From Chrysaora quinquecirrha (Eukaryota > Cnidaria > Scyphozoa > Semaeostomeae > Pelagiidae): a stretch of 64,000 bases of DNA. A model generated the notes under the pieces. That model was not told where the DNA came from. It ran no database searches and saw only the letters and a list, made by a program, of their open reading frames with translations. The DNA is taken from positions 763,777-827,776 of the forward strand of contig JACTAT010000037.1 of NCBI GenBank assembly GCA_014526335.1, written 5' to 3'. The translations under genes were made by a program, and so were the position numbers. Within the stretch, counting starts at the first letter, position 1. Every line of letters starts with the position of its first letter. Positions 1-11,490 of this stretch are shown piece after piece.

Positions 1-274
1 GCAATTGATAACAAGTTGTCTACGCTTGTAGTTACCGGGTAGTGAGAAAGATATTAGGCTTCAAACGCGAAAATGTGTATTGCATGAAAACGAGGCTATA
101 TTATAGGCTCCTCCCTCGAGTTGAACAGTGATGGCGAGGCTGCAAAGTTATAGAATGTGACGTTTAATAAGACATCGCCGAAAGACATTTTTACTGTTAA
201 CGAACGGAGAAATGAAATTTCGACTGTTTTCATATATGAGTCGAGGCGGTTGTTTTATGCTATCGTGATACATA

Positions 275-1110
275 TTGTCTTTTGCAATGGTGTTCTACAA
301 AAAAATTTCACCTGGAACTAGAGCTATGATCAAGTGCTTAAGAAAGCATGGATCAAAATCATATAGAGAAATAGCATCAGAGCTTGGAGTACCTGTGTCC
401 TCGGTATACCGTGTCGCTAAGAGCCGAGAAGTAACGATATCTAAAAATAACGGCAAGAGAGGCAGGAAAAGAATATTAAGCGCTAGAGATACCAGCCATA
501 TAATTCGAGAATTTTTGAAAATGAGAGCTGAGAATCCCAACGTATCTGTTAAAGACATAATGCCTTCGTTGAAAATGTCAAATGTCAGTTATAGAACGGT
601 TGTGCGGGTACTCAATGACGCTGGCTATAAACGTTTACAGCCGAGACGGAAAGGTATTCTATCAGAAAAAGAAAAATCTCTGCGGAAGAAGTATTCTATC
701 CAAAAGCTGAAGAATTGCAACCAACAGTTCTGGAACGAAGAAATTCTGTTATAATTAAATGCGGTGTCTTTTGTATACAAAAACAACCCACATAGAGAAA
801 GCTTAAGGCCGAAAGCGAGAGTTCTCAGAAAGCCAAACGAAGGGCTAATTGTCACAGCCAAGGGCTCCAAGGACTTGGCAGGGGGGAGACGACTTCACCT
901 CCTTGTTGCAATTTCGTATGGAAAGGGGGTTGTTCTTATAGAGGAGTATGAGAAGATGACGGGACAGTATTTTGCTGGTTTCATTCGCAATACCCTCGGA
1001 CCAGCTTTACATGAATTAAGTGACAATAACAACGCTACTAAAGACAGACTGTTTGTAATGGACAATGATCCTTCGCTGACAAGCAAAGCTGCGATGGAAG
1101 CTCTTAGTGA
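275..1110 (+). pseudogene. Tc1/mariner transposase relic, N-terminal and middle part
   Basis: The frame from 275 encodes a paired-type helix-turn-helix N-terminus (REIASELGVPVSSVYRVA) and a basic GRKR-type linker typical of Tc1-like transposases. It stops at about 754; the same frame continues with NAVSF, where copy 2 has DAVSF, so the first catalytic Asp is also lost. The middle continues to MDNDPS, the second catalytic Asp region, and is then cut at 1110 by the LINE. The C-terminal piece lies near 8089-8320. The copy cannot make active enzyme. Confidence 0.85.
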
Positions 1111-1553
1111 TATACTTTTTTTTTTTATAAACAAGGTATCTAGGCCAAAATGGCCTCTAACCTGATAACAACAACAACAACAATTAAATTTGAAATTAAG
1201 TTAAATGCAGTTACTCAACACGGAAAGAGAATCTAATATAGTAATTACCGATAGATTAGAAATACAAAAATGGAAAAACAACAAAGGAACTAGCAACATC
1301 CATAAACCGTTTTTTAAGTTTGAAATTTCTTTTTTTTCGTGAAGCACTTTGTTATAAAGGAAGAAAGCATTTTTAAGAATCTATCATCTTCTTGGCTAAG
1401 CAACCAAACAAATCTGTTCAAAGTACTTAAGTGTCTAATAAAAGGAATACTGTCATCAATTTTCAAGTTGAAATCGTTTCGTTCTATCTCATAAAGCAGG
1501 CACACCATTAAAAAGTGCATTTCATCTCCTAATACATTTTTTCCTATTGTAGG

Positions 1554-2195
1554 TCAGTATTTACAATATCTTTCACTTCTAGGGATCTTGTTTTTTCCAA
1601 ACCTTCCAGCTTCTAATTCTAAATTGTGTTCACTCATTCTAAATTTAGATAAGCATTGTCTCTTCTTAAAATCATCTATTGCATCCAAATATCTTTCGAA
1701 CTTAAAGACTGTCTTAACCGTAGCATATGTAAAAAGCTTTCTATTTTGTTCCTGGTGTTCTTTAAGATTGGACATAATTTCATTTGTGAAGTAGGTTTTC
1801 ACTTTAGATTTTATCAATGGGCTTTTATCAGAAGGGCTGATATCATATAATTCTTGTAAATTGCGTGCTTTCGAAACCCAATTTAAGTTACCGATGTCAG
1901 CATCATGTGAGAGAGCTAGAAACGATTTACTAACGTAACGATCTGGTTCAGAGATGCTTAATGAAGATAAGCGAGTTAGGAATTTCAGGATGTTTATATG
2001 TCTATGTGCTTGAATTGAAATTCTGCCCAGCTCAGCATATATTGCATCAGAATTAGTTGTGGATTTGACACCCAGTAAATACTTGCATGCCGAAAGGTGC
2101 AAACGTTCCAAACTAATGAAGTCATCAAAGCCCCAAATTTCAGATCCATAATTTAGGATTGGTAGAATTGTGTGATCAAACAAATAAAGAAACAA
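1554..2195 (-). pseudogene. LINE ORF2 C-terminal region
   Basis: The 213-residue frame begins FDHTILPILNYGSEIWG. This is the post-RT 'YGSEIWG' segment common in cnidarian and vertebrate non-LTR elements, and LINE 2 has the same segment. It follows the RT in order but in another frame, so it is not translated as one protein in this copy. Confidence 0.75.
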
Positions 2196-2449
2196 GCTTG
2201 GTTGTAAGCCGTCAAACTCTTTGCATTTGCTAATTAGTGCATAGTACGCCTTACTAGCCTTCTGTTTTATTATATCGACATGCTCATTGAATGTGCCGTT
2301 TGATTTTATAGTTACTCCTAGATACTTATAGGATTCACATTCTTTCAGCTCTTTACCCCCAAAAGTCCAATTAGTTGCTTTTTTTATTTTCCTTTCTTTT
2401 TTTCAAGACCTTAACCTTGGTTTTTTTTATATTAACTTCCATTCCAATA

Positions 2450-3720
2450 CTATTTATTAGTAAAGTTATCTAATTGTCCTTGTAAATCTTCTGCAGTCTC
2501 TGCCAGAAGAACTAAGTCATCTGCATATAGTAACGTACTAAATACATTATTACCTAACTTTACACCCATTGATGTTGACGAAATTGTCGCATTCAAATCA
2601 TTCAAATATAGAGCGAAAAGCATTGGACTCAAAAGAAAGCCTTGACGAACACCCCGAGCACAGGATAAGAAATCAGTAAGACCATCACTTGCACGTACAC
2701 AGGACTTCACCTTAGCATACAGAGTCAATACAATTTTGTAAAATTTGCCAGAAATGCCATTTGCAAGAAGTTTTCTTAATAACAAGGCATGCGGAATTGA
2801 GTCAAATGCTTTCCTAAAATCAACAAAGCAGATGTATAAACTCTTATTATTGCTAAACGAATTTTGAATCAACGAATTTAAGGTAAAGAGATGATCAGAT
2901 GTTTGGTGCCCTTTTCTATAGGCAATTTGATTTTCGTCTAGAATATCTAATTGGTCTAAAACATAAGTAAGTCTTTGCAACATAATACCTAGAAAGAGCT
3001 TGCCAAAAATGCTCAGCAGAGTTATACCTCTGTAGCTGTCAAGGTCATTTTTCTCACCACCCTTAAAAAGAAGAACTACAATGCCTGCAGCCCATTCTTC
3101 TGGGAACTCACCAAGGTTGAAAATTTTGTTGAAAAGTTTAGTGAAAACAGTTAAGAAAGTATCGTTTAAACTCTTCAGTAGTTCCGCGGTAATAAGATCA
3201 ATGCCGGATGCTTTACTTTTTTTTAGCCTTGTAACCATTAATTTCACTTCGTCCAAGGCAATTTCTGAGTTGAGCATTTCATTAATCATTTCATTGGCCT
3301 CATTTTCAACTTCTGCCTCATTTACGAGTTGTGCACTTATTTCTGTTTGATCTAGTGTGTCATTTGATTTAAGCAAATTAATAAAGTATTCAAAAATTAT
3401 GTTCTTATTGAAAGCTTCCCCATTTTTTTTCTTTCTGTCACCTAGCATTTTCCAGAAGTCTTTAGGAGATGATGATTTTAGATTTTTCAGCTCTTTTTTC
3501 CTATTTTCATTATAAATTTTTCGTTTTAGCTTAAGAGTTTTGTTATAGTCACTCCTCATTCTAAAGTGGTCTTCTCTTAGCTTAACTTTAGATGTGATCA
3601 AGTTGTTTTTCAACGCATATTGATATGCTTTCCTTGCCTTATTCAAAGATTTCTTTGCCTTTGAACAATCTTCATCATACCACGGGCATGGTTTTTTATT
3701 TTTCTTAGAAATTTGAGAAT
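2450..3720 (-). pseudogene. LINE ORF2 reverse transcriptase domain
   Basis: A 398-residue frame holds the non-LTR RT blocks in order: SYRGITLLSIFGKLF, QIAYRKGHQTSDHLF, FVDFRKAFDS, GVRQGFLLSP and YADDLVLLAE, the last with the catalytic FADD/YADD motif. Sequence before the first Met (to about 3720) is also coding-like. Reading ends near 2450 and resumes in another frame downstream (2195-1554), so the ORF is broken after the RT. Confidence 0.9.
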
Positions 3721-3802
3721 CAGAACTTGAAAATATTTGTCTTGAACCAAAGGAGGAGTTTGAAATATCGACTAATTTGCCGGCTATTTCTAAAAGCAGG
3801 AA

Positions 3803-4075
3803 CGGGGAATATTGCGGGGAATCACGGGGAATCTCGAGGAATCACGGGGAATGGCGGGGAATCTCGAGGAATCACGGGGAATCGCGGGGAATCTCGGGAA
3901 TCACGGGAATCGCGGGGAATCTCGAGGAATCACGGGGAATTGCTGGGAATCACTGGGAATCTCGAGGAATCACGGGGAATCGCGGGGAATCTTGGGGAAT
4001 CGCGGAGAATCTCGAAGAATCACGGGGAATCTCGGGGAATCGCGGGGAATTTCGGGGAAATCACGTGGAAATATC
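3803..4075. repeat. Minisatellite in left foldback arm, CGGGGAATC-type units
   Basis: About 25-30 tandem degenerate units alternate 'cacggggaat', 'cgcggggaat' and 'ctcgaggaat'. The period is near 10 bp with some 9-bp units. Because the array has few stops it creates open frames in several phases that read Gly-Asn/Ser-Arg repeats; these are not genes. Confidence 0.9.
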
Positions 4076-4826
4076 TTGGAATACCAGGGGATTTAGAGCA
4101 TTCGAAGTGCTTAAACCTAGAAGTCACACAGAACTCTCGAGCTTTAGCTTCTTATATACAATTTTCAATGAAATACACAAGGCTCTGTTGACATGCTGTA
4201 CGGCTGATCAGCAGAGTGATCTTTCAAGTTACTACCAAATATTAATAAGTGAACAGCGAAAAACATACTGTAAACATAATGAATATTTATATCTTCGATT
4301 TGATTAATACAATTATATTATTCAAACTTTTCATATGCGGTAATTGGCCTAAATACATATTGAAAAAGTCATAGAAAGCTGTTTTGAAACTTTAGAAGCT
4401 AGAGTAATTCTTCTGAATTGTAGAAAATTAGGAATTTAATGAAACGTAAACATCAGAGAAGATCATGCATATTACCTGAATTCCAAGTGTTGTCTTTGCT
4501 GACCAAATGGGCATGTAAGGTCATTGTGGCTATTTGTAAGGATATATTTAGCGCTAATGAACTGCAACTATTTTTGAGCAAATATGACAATGAATTAAAT
4601 TGAGAAAAGCCAATTTTCTTTGGTTTTCAATGCCGTCACTCGATGTGGTTCGCTTGTGATATTATCACAAATGGCTGCCCCGTTTTTAAATGCCCAAGAG
4701 TGGGGAACAGAATGACCCATTTTCGCAACTGCCCCAGTTCAACTGGAAAGATTAATCTTGACTTTTCTCAATTTAATTCATTGTCATTTTTGCTCAAAAA
4801 TAGTTGCAGTTCATTAGCGCTAAATA

Positions 4827-5215
4827 CACGCTTTTTTATAAGAAACCTGGCTCGGGGCCTAGTTCTAAAAGTTTCTTAACTGTTGGCCCAATTTTAGTTC
4901 TAAAAGTTTCTTGACAGTTTCTTAATTTAATGGAAAAAATTGCAGTAAAAACGATAAAAAAGCGTGAATATAGCAAGCAAATTATTAATATTGTTGTATT
5001 ACAAAGAATTAGCCATGCTAGGTGCGAGAAATCGCACGGAAATGCATGAGAATTGATTACTACGTCCACAAATGTGAAGTCAGTATGTTGGAGAACTGAC
5101 ACAAAAATTTCTTAAGTTTCTTAACTCCTTCCTCTTAGTTCTAAAAGTTTCTTAACTTTTTGGGGTGTCGAGTTCTAGTTTTCTTATAAACCGGTTTCTT
5201 ATAAAAAAAAACGTG
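4827..5215. mobile_element. TA-flanked MITE, copy A
   Basis: The ends read CACGCTTTTTTATAAGAAACC and the inverse (GGTTTCTTATAAAAAAAAACGTG), with TA on both sides (4825-4826 and 5216-5217), as for Tc1/mariner-superfamily MITEs. It lies in the right arm of the foldback and interrupts the arm's mirror symmetry. A second member is at 50,992-51,390. It has no coding capacity. Confidence 0.8.
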
Positions 5216-5659
5216 TATATCCTCACAAATAGCGACAATGACCTTACATGCCCCCTTGGTCAGCAAAGACAACACTTGGAATTCAGGTAATATGATCTTC
5301 TCTGATGTTTACGTTTCATTAAATTCCTATTTTTTCTACAATTCAGAAGAATTACTCTAGCTTCTAAAGTTTCAAAACAGCCTTCTATGACTTTGTCAAT
5401 GTGTATTTAGGCCAATTTCCTCATATGAAAAGTTCGAATAATTGTATTAATCAAATCAAAGATATAAATATTCGTTATGTTCACGGTATGTTTTTCGCTG
5501 TTCATTTATTAATATTTGGTAGTAACTTGAAAGATCACTCTGCTGATCAGCCGTACAGCATGTCAACAGAGCTTTGTGTATTTCATTGAAAATTGTATAT
5601 AAGAAGCTAAAGCTCGAGAGTTCTGTGTGACTTCTATGTTTAAGCACTTCGAATGCTCT

Positions 5660-5962
5660 AAATTCCCCGCTATTCCCCGCGATTCCCCGAGATTCCCCGC
5701 GATTCCCCGTGATTCTTCAAGATTCCCCGCAATTCCCCAAGATTCTCCGCGATTCCCCGTGATTCCTCGAGATTCCCCGTGATTCCCCGCGATTCCCCGT
5801 GATTCCTCGAGATTCCCCGCGATTCCCCGTGATTCCCCGCGATTCCCCGTGATTCCTCGAGATTCCCCGCCATTCCCCGTGATTCCTCGAGATTCCCCGC
5901 GATTCCCCGAGATTCCCCGTGATTCCCCGCCATTCCCCGTGATTCCCCGCAATATTCCCCGT
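5660..5962. repeat. Minisatellite in right foldback arm (inverse of the left array)
   Basis: This is the reverse complement of the left array (units such as 'gattccccgc'), at the mirrored position in the right arm. The order of unit variants is not identical to the left array, so the two arrays have changed copy number independently. Confidence 0.9.
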
Positions 5963-5999
5963 TCCTGCTTTCAGAAATAGCCCTAATTTGCCCCTTAAT

Positions 6000-7100
6000 T
6001 TAGCAACTGATAGTTCTACAGGAAATGAAGGATCATCTAGTTCATCTGAGATTTGAGTCAGGAATTCTTGGACTTGCTCACTCTGAACAGCTGAAACGAT
6101 TCTTTCATAGCTACCTTCTTTAAAAATAAAACGCTTATTGTAATTATCTTTTAGATCTTCTGTCAAAATCGAATTAGACAGTGACTTCTGAATTTATTTC
6201 CGCACCCTCGTGATTTTCAACCCTTTTCGTAATGGAAACTTGAATAGGGACATGATCGGAAAACTCGTTAGGTTCACCGACAATTAAATCATACACATTA
6301 GAGAAAAAATCTTCCTTCATTAACGCATAATCTACAACACTGTTACCGTTTGTAGTGAAACATGTAAAGGAGCTTGACTTATTGGCGCTAATTCTCCCAT
6401 TTAGAATACGAAACCCTGAGGATCGACAGAAGTTTAACAACTCCCTCCCACTTGAATTTATATTCCCAAGATTTTGCGTAACACGCAAATCTAATATGCT
6501 ATCTGGAACATAATTGTCATCAAGCGGAAGAAAGTCATCAAACTCCTCATCATATATAAAATCATTATGATTACTTGTTCTCGCATTAAAATCTCCAATT
6601 AACATACAATTTCCCAATTTTTCGAATTCCGCACTTTCTTCTAGCAATTTATCAAAATTGAAAGAGATCCCACTTTTAAACCAAGTTGAGTCATATGGTG
6701 GAATGTAAGCGAAACAAATTAGAATGTCTTCATAAATTTTGAAACATTCCTTGTCCAATTTGCACCAAACTCTGTGAGAATTTGTTAATAAGATGCTGAA
6801 ATATTTTTCAATTTCTTTACGTACGAATACGGTAATGCTCTCCCTCGTGTACTCTGACGGGAGCCTATTTGATGAAATACACGGAAATCTTCAGCCCAGC
6901 TAAAATTATCAACCTCATTTTTGTCACGCCATGTTTCACCAAAAAAATTATGTCCTTTTCTAGTAAAATATCATTAAACAGTCTCGAATATTTTAATCTA
7001 TCTAACTTTTGATGTTTTAAACCGTTAATGTTCCAAAAGCAAATGTTGAATAAACTATTCTTGTCCCTTTTGCCATAGGATTCATCATTATCTGTATCAT
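6000..7100 (-). pseudogene. LINE ORF2 endonuclease (APE-like)
   Basis: The clearest open part is 6758-6174. It has the motifs GDFNART, GNSVVDYAL and SDHVPIQVS, which are the Asp/Asn and Asp-His motifs of apurinic-endonuclease-like LINE nucleases. A matching N-terminal part lies upstream to about 7100 in broken frames. A downstream segment (6166-6000) leads toward the RT but is interrupted by the foldback element. Similar motifs occur in LINE 2 (30,547-29,849). Confidence 0.8.
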
Positions 7101-7176
7101 TATCTCTTGTCTCTGGATCATTGTCCAGAATTTGAATTTCATCATCATCAGGATCGAAACCAGTTTGGCAAGAATC

Positions 7177-7989
7177 CTAGTACCAATCCATATCCCCAGA
7201 CATTAGTTTACAGTAGTCCCCATAAGAATTAACAGTAAAAATGCGCTCACCATCTTGGAATTTGCAACGAATTTTTCCATCAACTGTCCAAACGGACTCA
7301 ATTCCAAGCTCTGTCTTCCTGTCCACTACCTTGCGTATTCGTTCATTCCAATTGCGAGATCTTCTCTTACCGTTACCTTTTTTGCTTTTTTCTTTTCCCT
7401 CATCACATGTACTTTTGTTTTGTGTGAGACACATTTTACCAAAATTGCTTGCAGTTTATCATCTCTTCTCCTCCCAGCTCTATGAACAATATCAATGTCG
7501 CTACTCTCAAGCTCCACATCGATCTCGTCTTTTAGGACTTCGATACATTTTTCCTCTACGTCTTCGTCGTCTTCTTCTTCCACTCCAAAAACTCTAAAGG
7601 AAGCTTTCCTACTATATTGTTCTTGCCTTATTGTCTCAAAGCGAAGAGCTTCCAGGTCATCGTTACATTTCCAAACTTGTTCTCTGGTTTCCTTTATCAA
7701 AGTTTTCATCTTTACCCTTGGCAACTACATCAATCTTGTCGTTCAGGTTCACCACATCATTCTCCATTTTGTCCAATCTTCTTTTTATCATATCTTGATT
7801 TTCTAGTATTTTCCTCTGCCCTCTTCCTAACTGCATCAAAGTATCCATTTTAGTGGACAGATTCCTTACCATGTTAACTACATCGTTGATTCCCGGCATC
7901 CCAACACTTTTCAAATTAATCGACACAGGCATACTACTGTTATTATTTGATGGTCTAGTAGGTGTCACTAATACCTTCGTGCTTTCCAT
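7177..7989 (-). pseudogene. LINE ORF1-like protein (coiled coil plus RNA-binding-like domain)
   Basis: Two overlapping minus frames form one protein. The first (7989-7663) starts MESTKVLV and has a heptad-like stretch (MIKRRLDKMENDVVNLNDKI) suited to trimerisation. The second (7724-7326) carries FRVFGVEEEDDE and DIVHRAGRR, the pattern of L1/Tx1-type ORF1 (transposase_22-like) proteins, and a final frame ends at 7177. The frame changes show that this copy is frameshifted. It lies 5' of the endonuclease, as expected for ORF1. Confidence 0.65.
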
Positions 7990-8088
7990 TTTTGTTTTAT
8001 GCTATTTTATTCTAGAAATTTAATTTTTTTTAAGTCCACTCAAAAACACGTCTACCACCTTCCGCATCACACGAGTCCCTCTATATAA

Positions 8089-8320
8089 TATACAGGCAAC
8101 ATTCATCAAAATACCACCCCGCTCTCCAGATTTAAATCCTATCGAAAATGTCTTCAACAATGTCAAAAGAGAGCTTGACAGGCAAGCCCTTGAACAAAAA
8201 ATAGTTCGAGAGGATTGCCATACATTCAAATCTCGCGTGAAGGAGACGCTAAGGAAATTCGACATCGACCTCATAAACAAGACCATAAGAACAATGACGA
8301 GAAGACTTTTAGAAATTCAC
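8089..8320 (+). pseudogene. Tc1/mariner transposase relic, C-terminal part of copy 1
   Basis: It encodes the PPRSPDLNPIENVFNN block that carries the third catalytic residue (Glu) of DDE transposases, followed by the C-terminal helix region. It resumes exactly where the piece at 275-1110 stopped, after the intervening LINE. It matches copy 2 at 10,890-11,115. Confidence 0.8.
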
Positions 8321-8334
8321 CGTACTAAGGGAAC

Positions 8335-9100
8335 TAGAACGAAATACTGATAATTGTCTTAAAATTAAATTGTAATACATGGATGTAAATGTAACATATT
8401 CTTGTAAAAATCATGCAAACAAATACTGAATCAGACGTTTCCTAAACTGTTCTATTTTCATTACATTTCAATCACTTCCGCATAGCATGATAACAAACTG
8501 ATTGCTGTCTGCAGTGCTACTTTACTGAAATTCGAGTGTCAAAGAATCCCCAACGGTTTGCACCCTCTATTTCGAGTTTCATCTCCCTCGTACATACTCC
8601 TATTTTAATGAATTATTATAATAGAAACACTGAGGGGTGCACAGGGATATGTTTTCGAAATTAAGTAATTTTATTAGTAGATATTTAACTCCATCGCGCT
8701 GTAAATTGCAAAAAAGGATGACTGCTCGGTTAAAAGAATAGATTAGACTATAGTCATATCATATTTTATTCTAGCAGCTTTCTGGGCAAAACTTCCCAAA
8801 ATCATTCTCTAACCATTGAACTCAGAGAGTTGCAAGTTTAGGAAACAAATCTGATGCTACATATACACCTATACATCAAAAGAAAATGAACAAAAAACAA
8901 GACGAAGAATTGATTTTCCTTTTCTAAAGTACAAAATTTAGGTGCAAACCGTTGACTTCAGTTCAACATTCAATTCAATTCAATTGTCTACTTTCGGGTT
9001 CATAAGGATTCATAAGCTGTATCGCAAGTGAATCAAGATGTTTTATTCCGAAAAAAAAACAAATATGGTATCACACATTATCGATATGTTCAAGACGAAC
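8335..9100. repeat. Flank segment F, duplicated at 11,491-12,280
   Basis: About 766 bp after the Tc1 copy repeats almost unchanged at 11,491-12,280. The second copy has one insertion of about 19 bp (near 11,631-11,650). Both follow Tc1 sequence, so Tc1 and its flank were duplicated together. No ORF of note. Confidence 0.85.
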
Positions 9101-9656
9101 AAATTCCTCTTAATTAACTCTGAGAATCATTTTTCATTCATTGAAAATAACATTCCCATCATTAGAATAACAATTAAAACACTAGTTCCCAGACCCCTAT
9201 GGTAACTCTGTTCTTTGGCTACATTGAAACCGTGTATAAAGGTCTTATTTAATTTATCCATATATATAATAAGGTATTACAGAGATTGTTTCAACATTTG
9301 CAAGTAAAAAAATTTCATTTAATCTTTGTATGCTACAGCAGATGCCTTGCTTCATGTCAACGTATCCATTTAACTCCCCTATCTATGAATTGTGACGTCA
9401 TTAGATATACCTACTGATGTTATAGAGCAGAATTACTGCCATATCCGAATTCTCCGCCCAAAAATACCCCTTAATGCAATGTTTTAACCATATCTGATCA
9501 AAAATACGATTTTCAGCTTTCAGACTGTCTGAAGTCTGAATTTCTTGTTTTTCAAGGTATGAGAATGAAATTAGGCACCAAGAGTAAACTTGACACGCTG
9601 GTCTCAAAAATGACATCAGTTTTTATGTGGGTGGTTGTTGTGACGTCATAATGTGC
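9101..9656. other. Non-coding spacer between Tc1 copies
   Basis: AT-rich sequence with only short frames that show no codon structure or recognisable motif. I see no gene, RNA or repeat structure here. Confidence 0.5.
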
Positions 9657-11114
9657 CACTGAAGCCACGAGCGCATACTTCGGTGCGGACGGGCACGAAA
9701 AATATACAGAACGGTCTTGAAATAAGAATGAGCTTGGGTATCGGCCTTTTGGAAGCCTACGTAGCTCTTTGCAATTGATAACAAGTTGTCTACGCTTGTA
9801 GTTACCGGGTAGTGACAAAGATATTAGGCTTCAAACACGAAAATGAGTATTGCATAAAAACGAGGCTATATTATAGGCTCCTCGCTCGAGTTGAACAGTG
9901 ATGGCGAGGCTGCAAAGTTATAGAATGTGACGTTTAATAAGACATCCCCGAAAGACATTTTTACTGTTAACGAACGGAGAAATGAAATTTAGACTGTTTT
10001 CATATATGAGCCGAGGCGGTTGTTTTATGCTATCGTGATACATATTGTCTTTTGCAATGGTGTTCTACAAAAAAAATTCACCTGAAACTAGAGCTATGAT
10101 CAAGTGTTTAAGAAAGCATGGATCAAAATCATATAGAGAAATAGCATCAGAGCTTGGAGTACCTGTGTCCACGGTATACCGTGTCGCTAACAGCAGGCAA
10201 GAAGTAACGATATCTAAAAATAACGGCAAGAGAGGCAGAAAAAGAATATTAAGCGCTAGAGATACCAGCCATGTAATTCGAGAATTTTTGAAAATGACAG
10301 CTGAGAATCCCAACGTATCTGTTAAAGACATAATGCGTTCGTTGAAAATGTCAAATGTCAGTTATAGAACGGTTGTGCGGGTACTCAATGACGCTGGCTA
10401 TAAATGTTTACAGCCGAGACGGAAAGGTATTCTATCAGAAAAAGACAAATCTCTGCGGAGGAAGTATCCTATCTAAAAGCTGAAGAGTTGCAACCAACAG
10501 TTCTGGAACGAAGAAATTATGTTATATTTAGACGCAGTGTCTTTTGTACACAAAAACAACCCACATATAGAGAAAGCTTAAGGCCGAAAGCGAGAATTTT
10601 CAGAAGGCCAAACGAAGGGCTAATTGTCACAGCCAAGGGCTCCAAAGACATGGCAGGGGGGAGACGACTTCACCTCCTTGTTGCAATTTCGTATGGAAGG
10701 GGGGTTTTTCTTATAGAGCAGTATGAGAAGATGACGGGACAGTATTTTGCTGGTTTCATTCGCAATACCCTCGGACCAGCTTTACATGAATTAAGTGACA
10801 ATAACAACGCTACTAAAGACAGACTGTTTGTAATGGACAATGATCCTTCGCAGACAAGCAAAGCTGCGATGGAAGCTCTTAGTGATATACAGGCAACATT
10901 CATCAAAATACCACCCCGCTCTCCAGATTTAAATCCTATCGAAAATGTCTTCAACAATGTCAAAAGAGAGCTTGACAGGCAAGCCCTTGAACAAAAAATA
11001 GTTCGAGAGGATTGCCATACATTCAAATCCCGCATGAAGGAGACGCTAAGGAAATTCGACATCGACCTCATAAACAAGACGATAGGAACAATGACGAGAA
11101 GACTTTTAGAAATT
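9657..11114 (+). mobile_element. Tc1/mariner-like transposon, copy 2
   Basis: It includes the same 5' noncoding block as window positions 1-270 (here from about 9772) and a transposase relic. Directly after the transposase stop the block starting 'cactgaagccacgagcgc' begins again at 11,115 in the same orientation. The copy is therefore the first unit of a head-to-tail partial dimer. Confidence 0.8.
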
Positions 11115-11120
11115 CACTGA
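10045..11120 (+). pseudogene. Tc1/mariner transposase, DD34E type, copy 2, broken
   Basis: The N-terminal half (10045-10476) has the paired-like HTH and GRKR linker. An in-frame TAA follows at about 10,474. The same frame then continues with YLDAVSF, the first catalytic Asp. A 2-bp insertion in 'cacatatagag' (about 10,562, compared with copy 1) shifts the rest into the frame 10404-11120. That part has MDNDPSQTSKAA (second Asp) and PPRSPDLNPIENVF (Glu). The spacing from second Asp to Glu is 34 residues, the classical Tc1 signature. All three catalytic residues remain in the sequence, but the frame is broken twice. Confidence 0.9.
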
Positions 11121-11474
11121 AGCCACGAGCGCATACTTCGGTGCGGACGGGCACGAAAAATATACAGAACGGTCTTGAAATAAGAAAGAGCTTGGGTATC
11201 GGTCTTTTTTGAAGCCTACGTAGCTCTTTGCAATTGATAACAAGTTGTCTACGCTTGTAGTTACTGGGTAGTGAGAAAGATATTAGGCTTCAAACGCGAA
11301 AATGTGTATTGCATGAAAACGAGGCTATATTATAGGCTCCTCCCTCGAGTTGAACAGTGATGGCGAGGCTGCAAAGTTATAGAATGTGACGTTTAATAAG
11401 ACATCGCCGAAAAACATTTTTACTGTTAACGAACGGAGAAATGAAATTTAGACTGTTTTCATATATGAGTCGAA
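11115..11474. repeat. Truncated third copy of the Tc1 5' noncoding block
   Basis: It repeats 9657-10012 in direct orientation, up to 'catatatgagtcga', then changes abruptly to flank F'. It forms the partial second unit of a tandem array. Confidence 0.8.
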
Positions 11475-11490
11475 AGGAAAATAGAACGAA

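Larger units (their letters stand above)
3782..5982. mobile_element. Foldback (long inverted-repeat) element with 10-bp target duplication
   Basis: The element starts GGCTATTTCT and ends with its inverse. It is flanked on both sides by the direct repeat CTAATTTGCC (3772-3781 and 5983-5992). The arms (about 3782-4640 and 4750-5982) are inverse copies. Each arm carries outward an array of CGGGGAATC-type units, then about 700 bp of unique arm; an inner inverted pair surrounds a short spacer near 4640-4750. The right arm is longer because a TA-flanked MITE is inserted at 4827-5215. A 9-11 bp duplication suggests a Mutator-like mobiliser, but no transposase is present. The host sequence is LINE 1. 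Confidence 0.9.
1112..8086 (-). mobile_element. Non-LTR retrotransposon (LINE 1), near full length, inserted in Tc1 copy 1
   Basis: On the minus strand the order is 5' end near 8086, ORF1 (7989-7177), APE-type endonuclease (about 6950-6180), a foldback insertion (3782-5982), reverse transcriptase (3720-2450), a C-terminal region (2195-1554) and an A-rich 3' end (about 1122-1112). The Tc1 sequence on both sides joins without loss around an ATATA-like target, which fits target-primed integration. The clade cannot be fixed by eye; the ORF2 resembles the second LINE at 27.1-31.8 kb. Confidence 0.85.
1..8334 (+). mobile_element. Tc1/mariner-like transposon, copy 1, split by a LINE
   Basis: The first 270 bases, the transposase relic (275-1110) and its last part (about 8089-8320) match a second copy at 9.66-11.12 kb nearly base for base. 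The match stops at 1111 and resumes near 8088, so a LINE of about 7 kb is inserted between them. The left end of the element is beyond the window. The catalytic family is read from the transposase (DD34E, see the copies). Confidence 0.8.

Noticed and set aside
3727..4307. Three overlapping long frames with Gly-Asn/Ser-Arg repeats (also 5563-6166 minus)
   Set aside because: They are produced by the CGGGGAATC minisatellite, open in several phases at once, and the arm is part of a foldback element.
3803..5962. CRISPR-like array of short repeats
   Set aside because: No unique spacers; units are contiguous and degenerate. This is a minisatellite in a eukaryotic genome.
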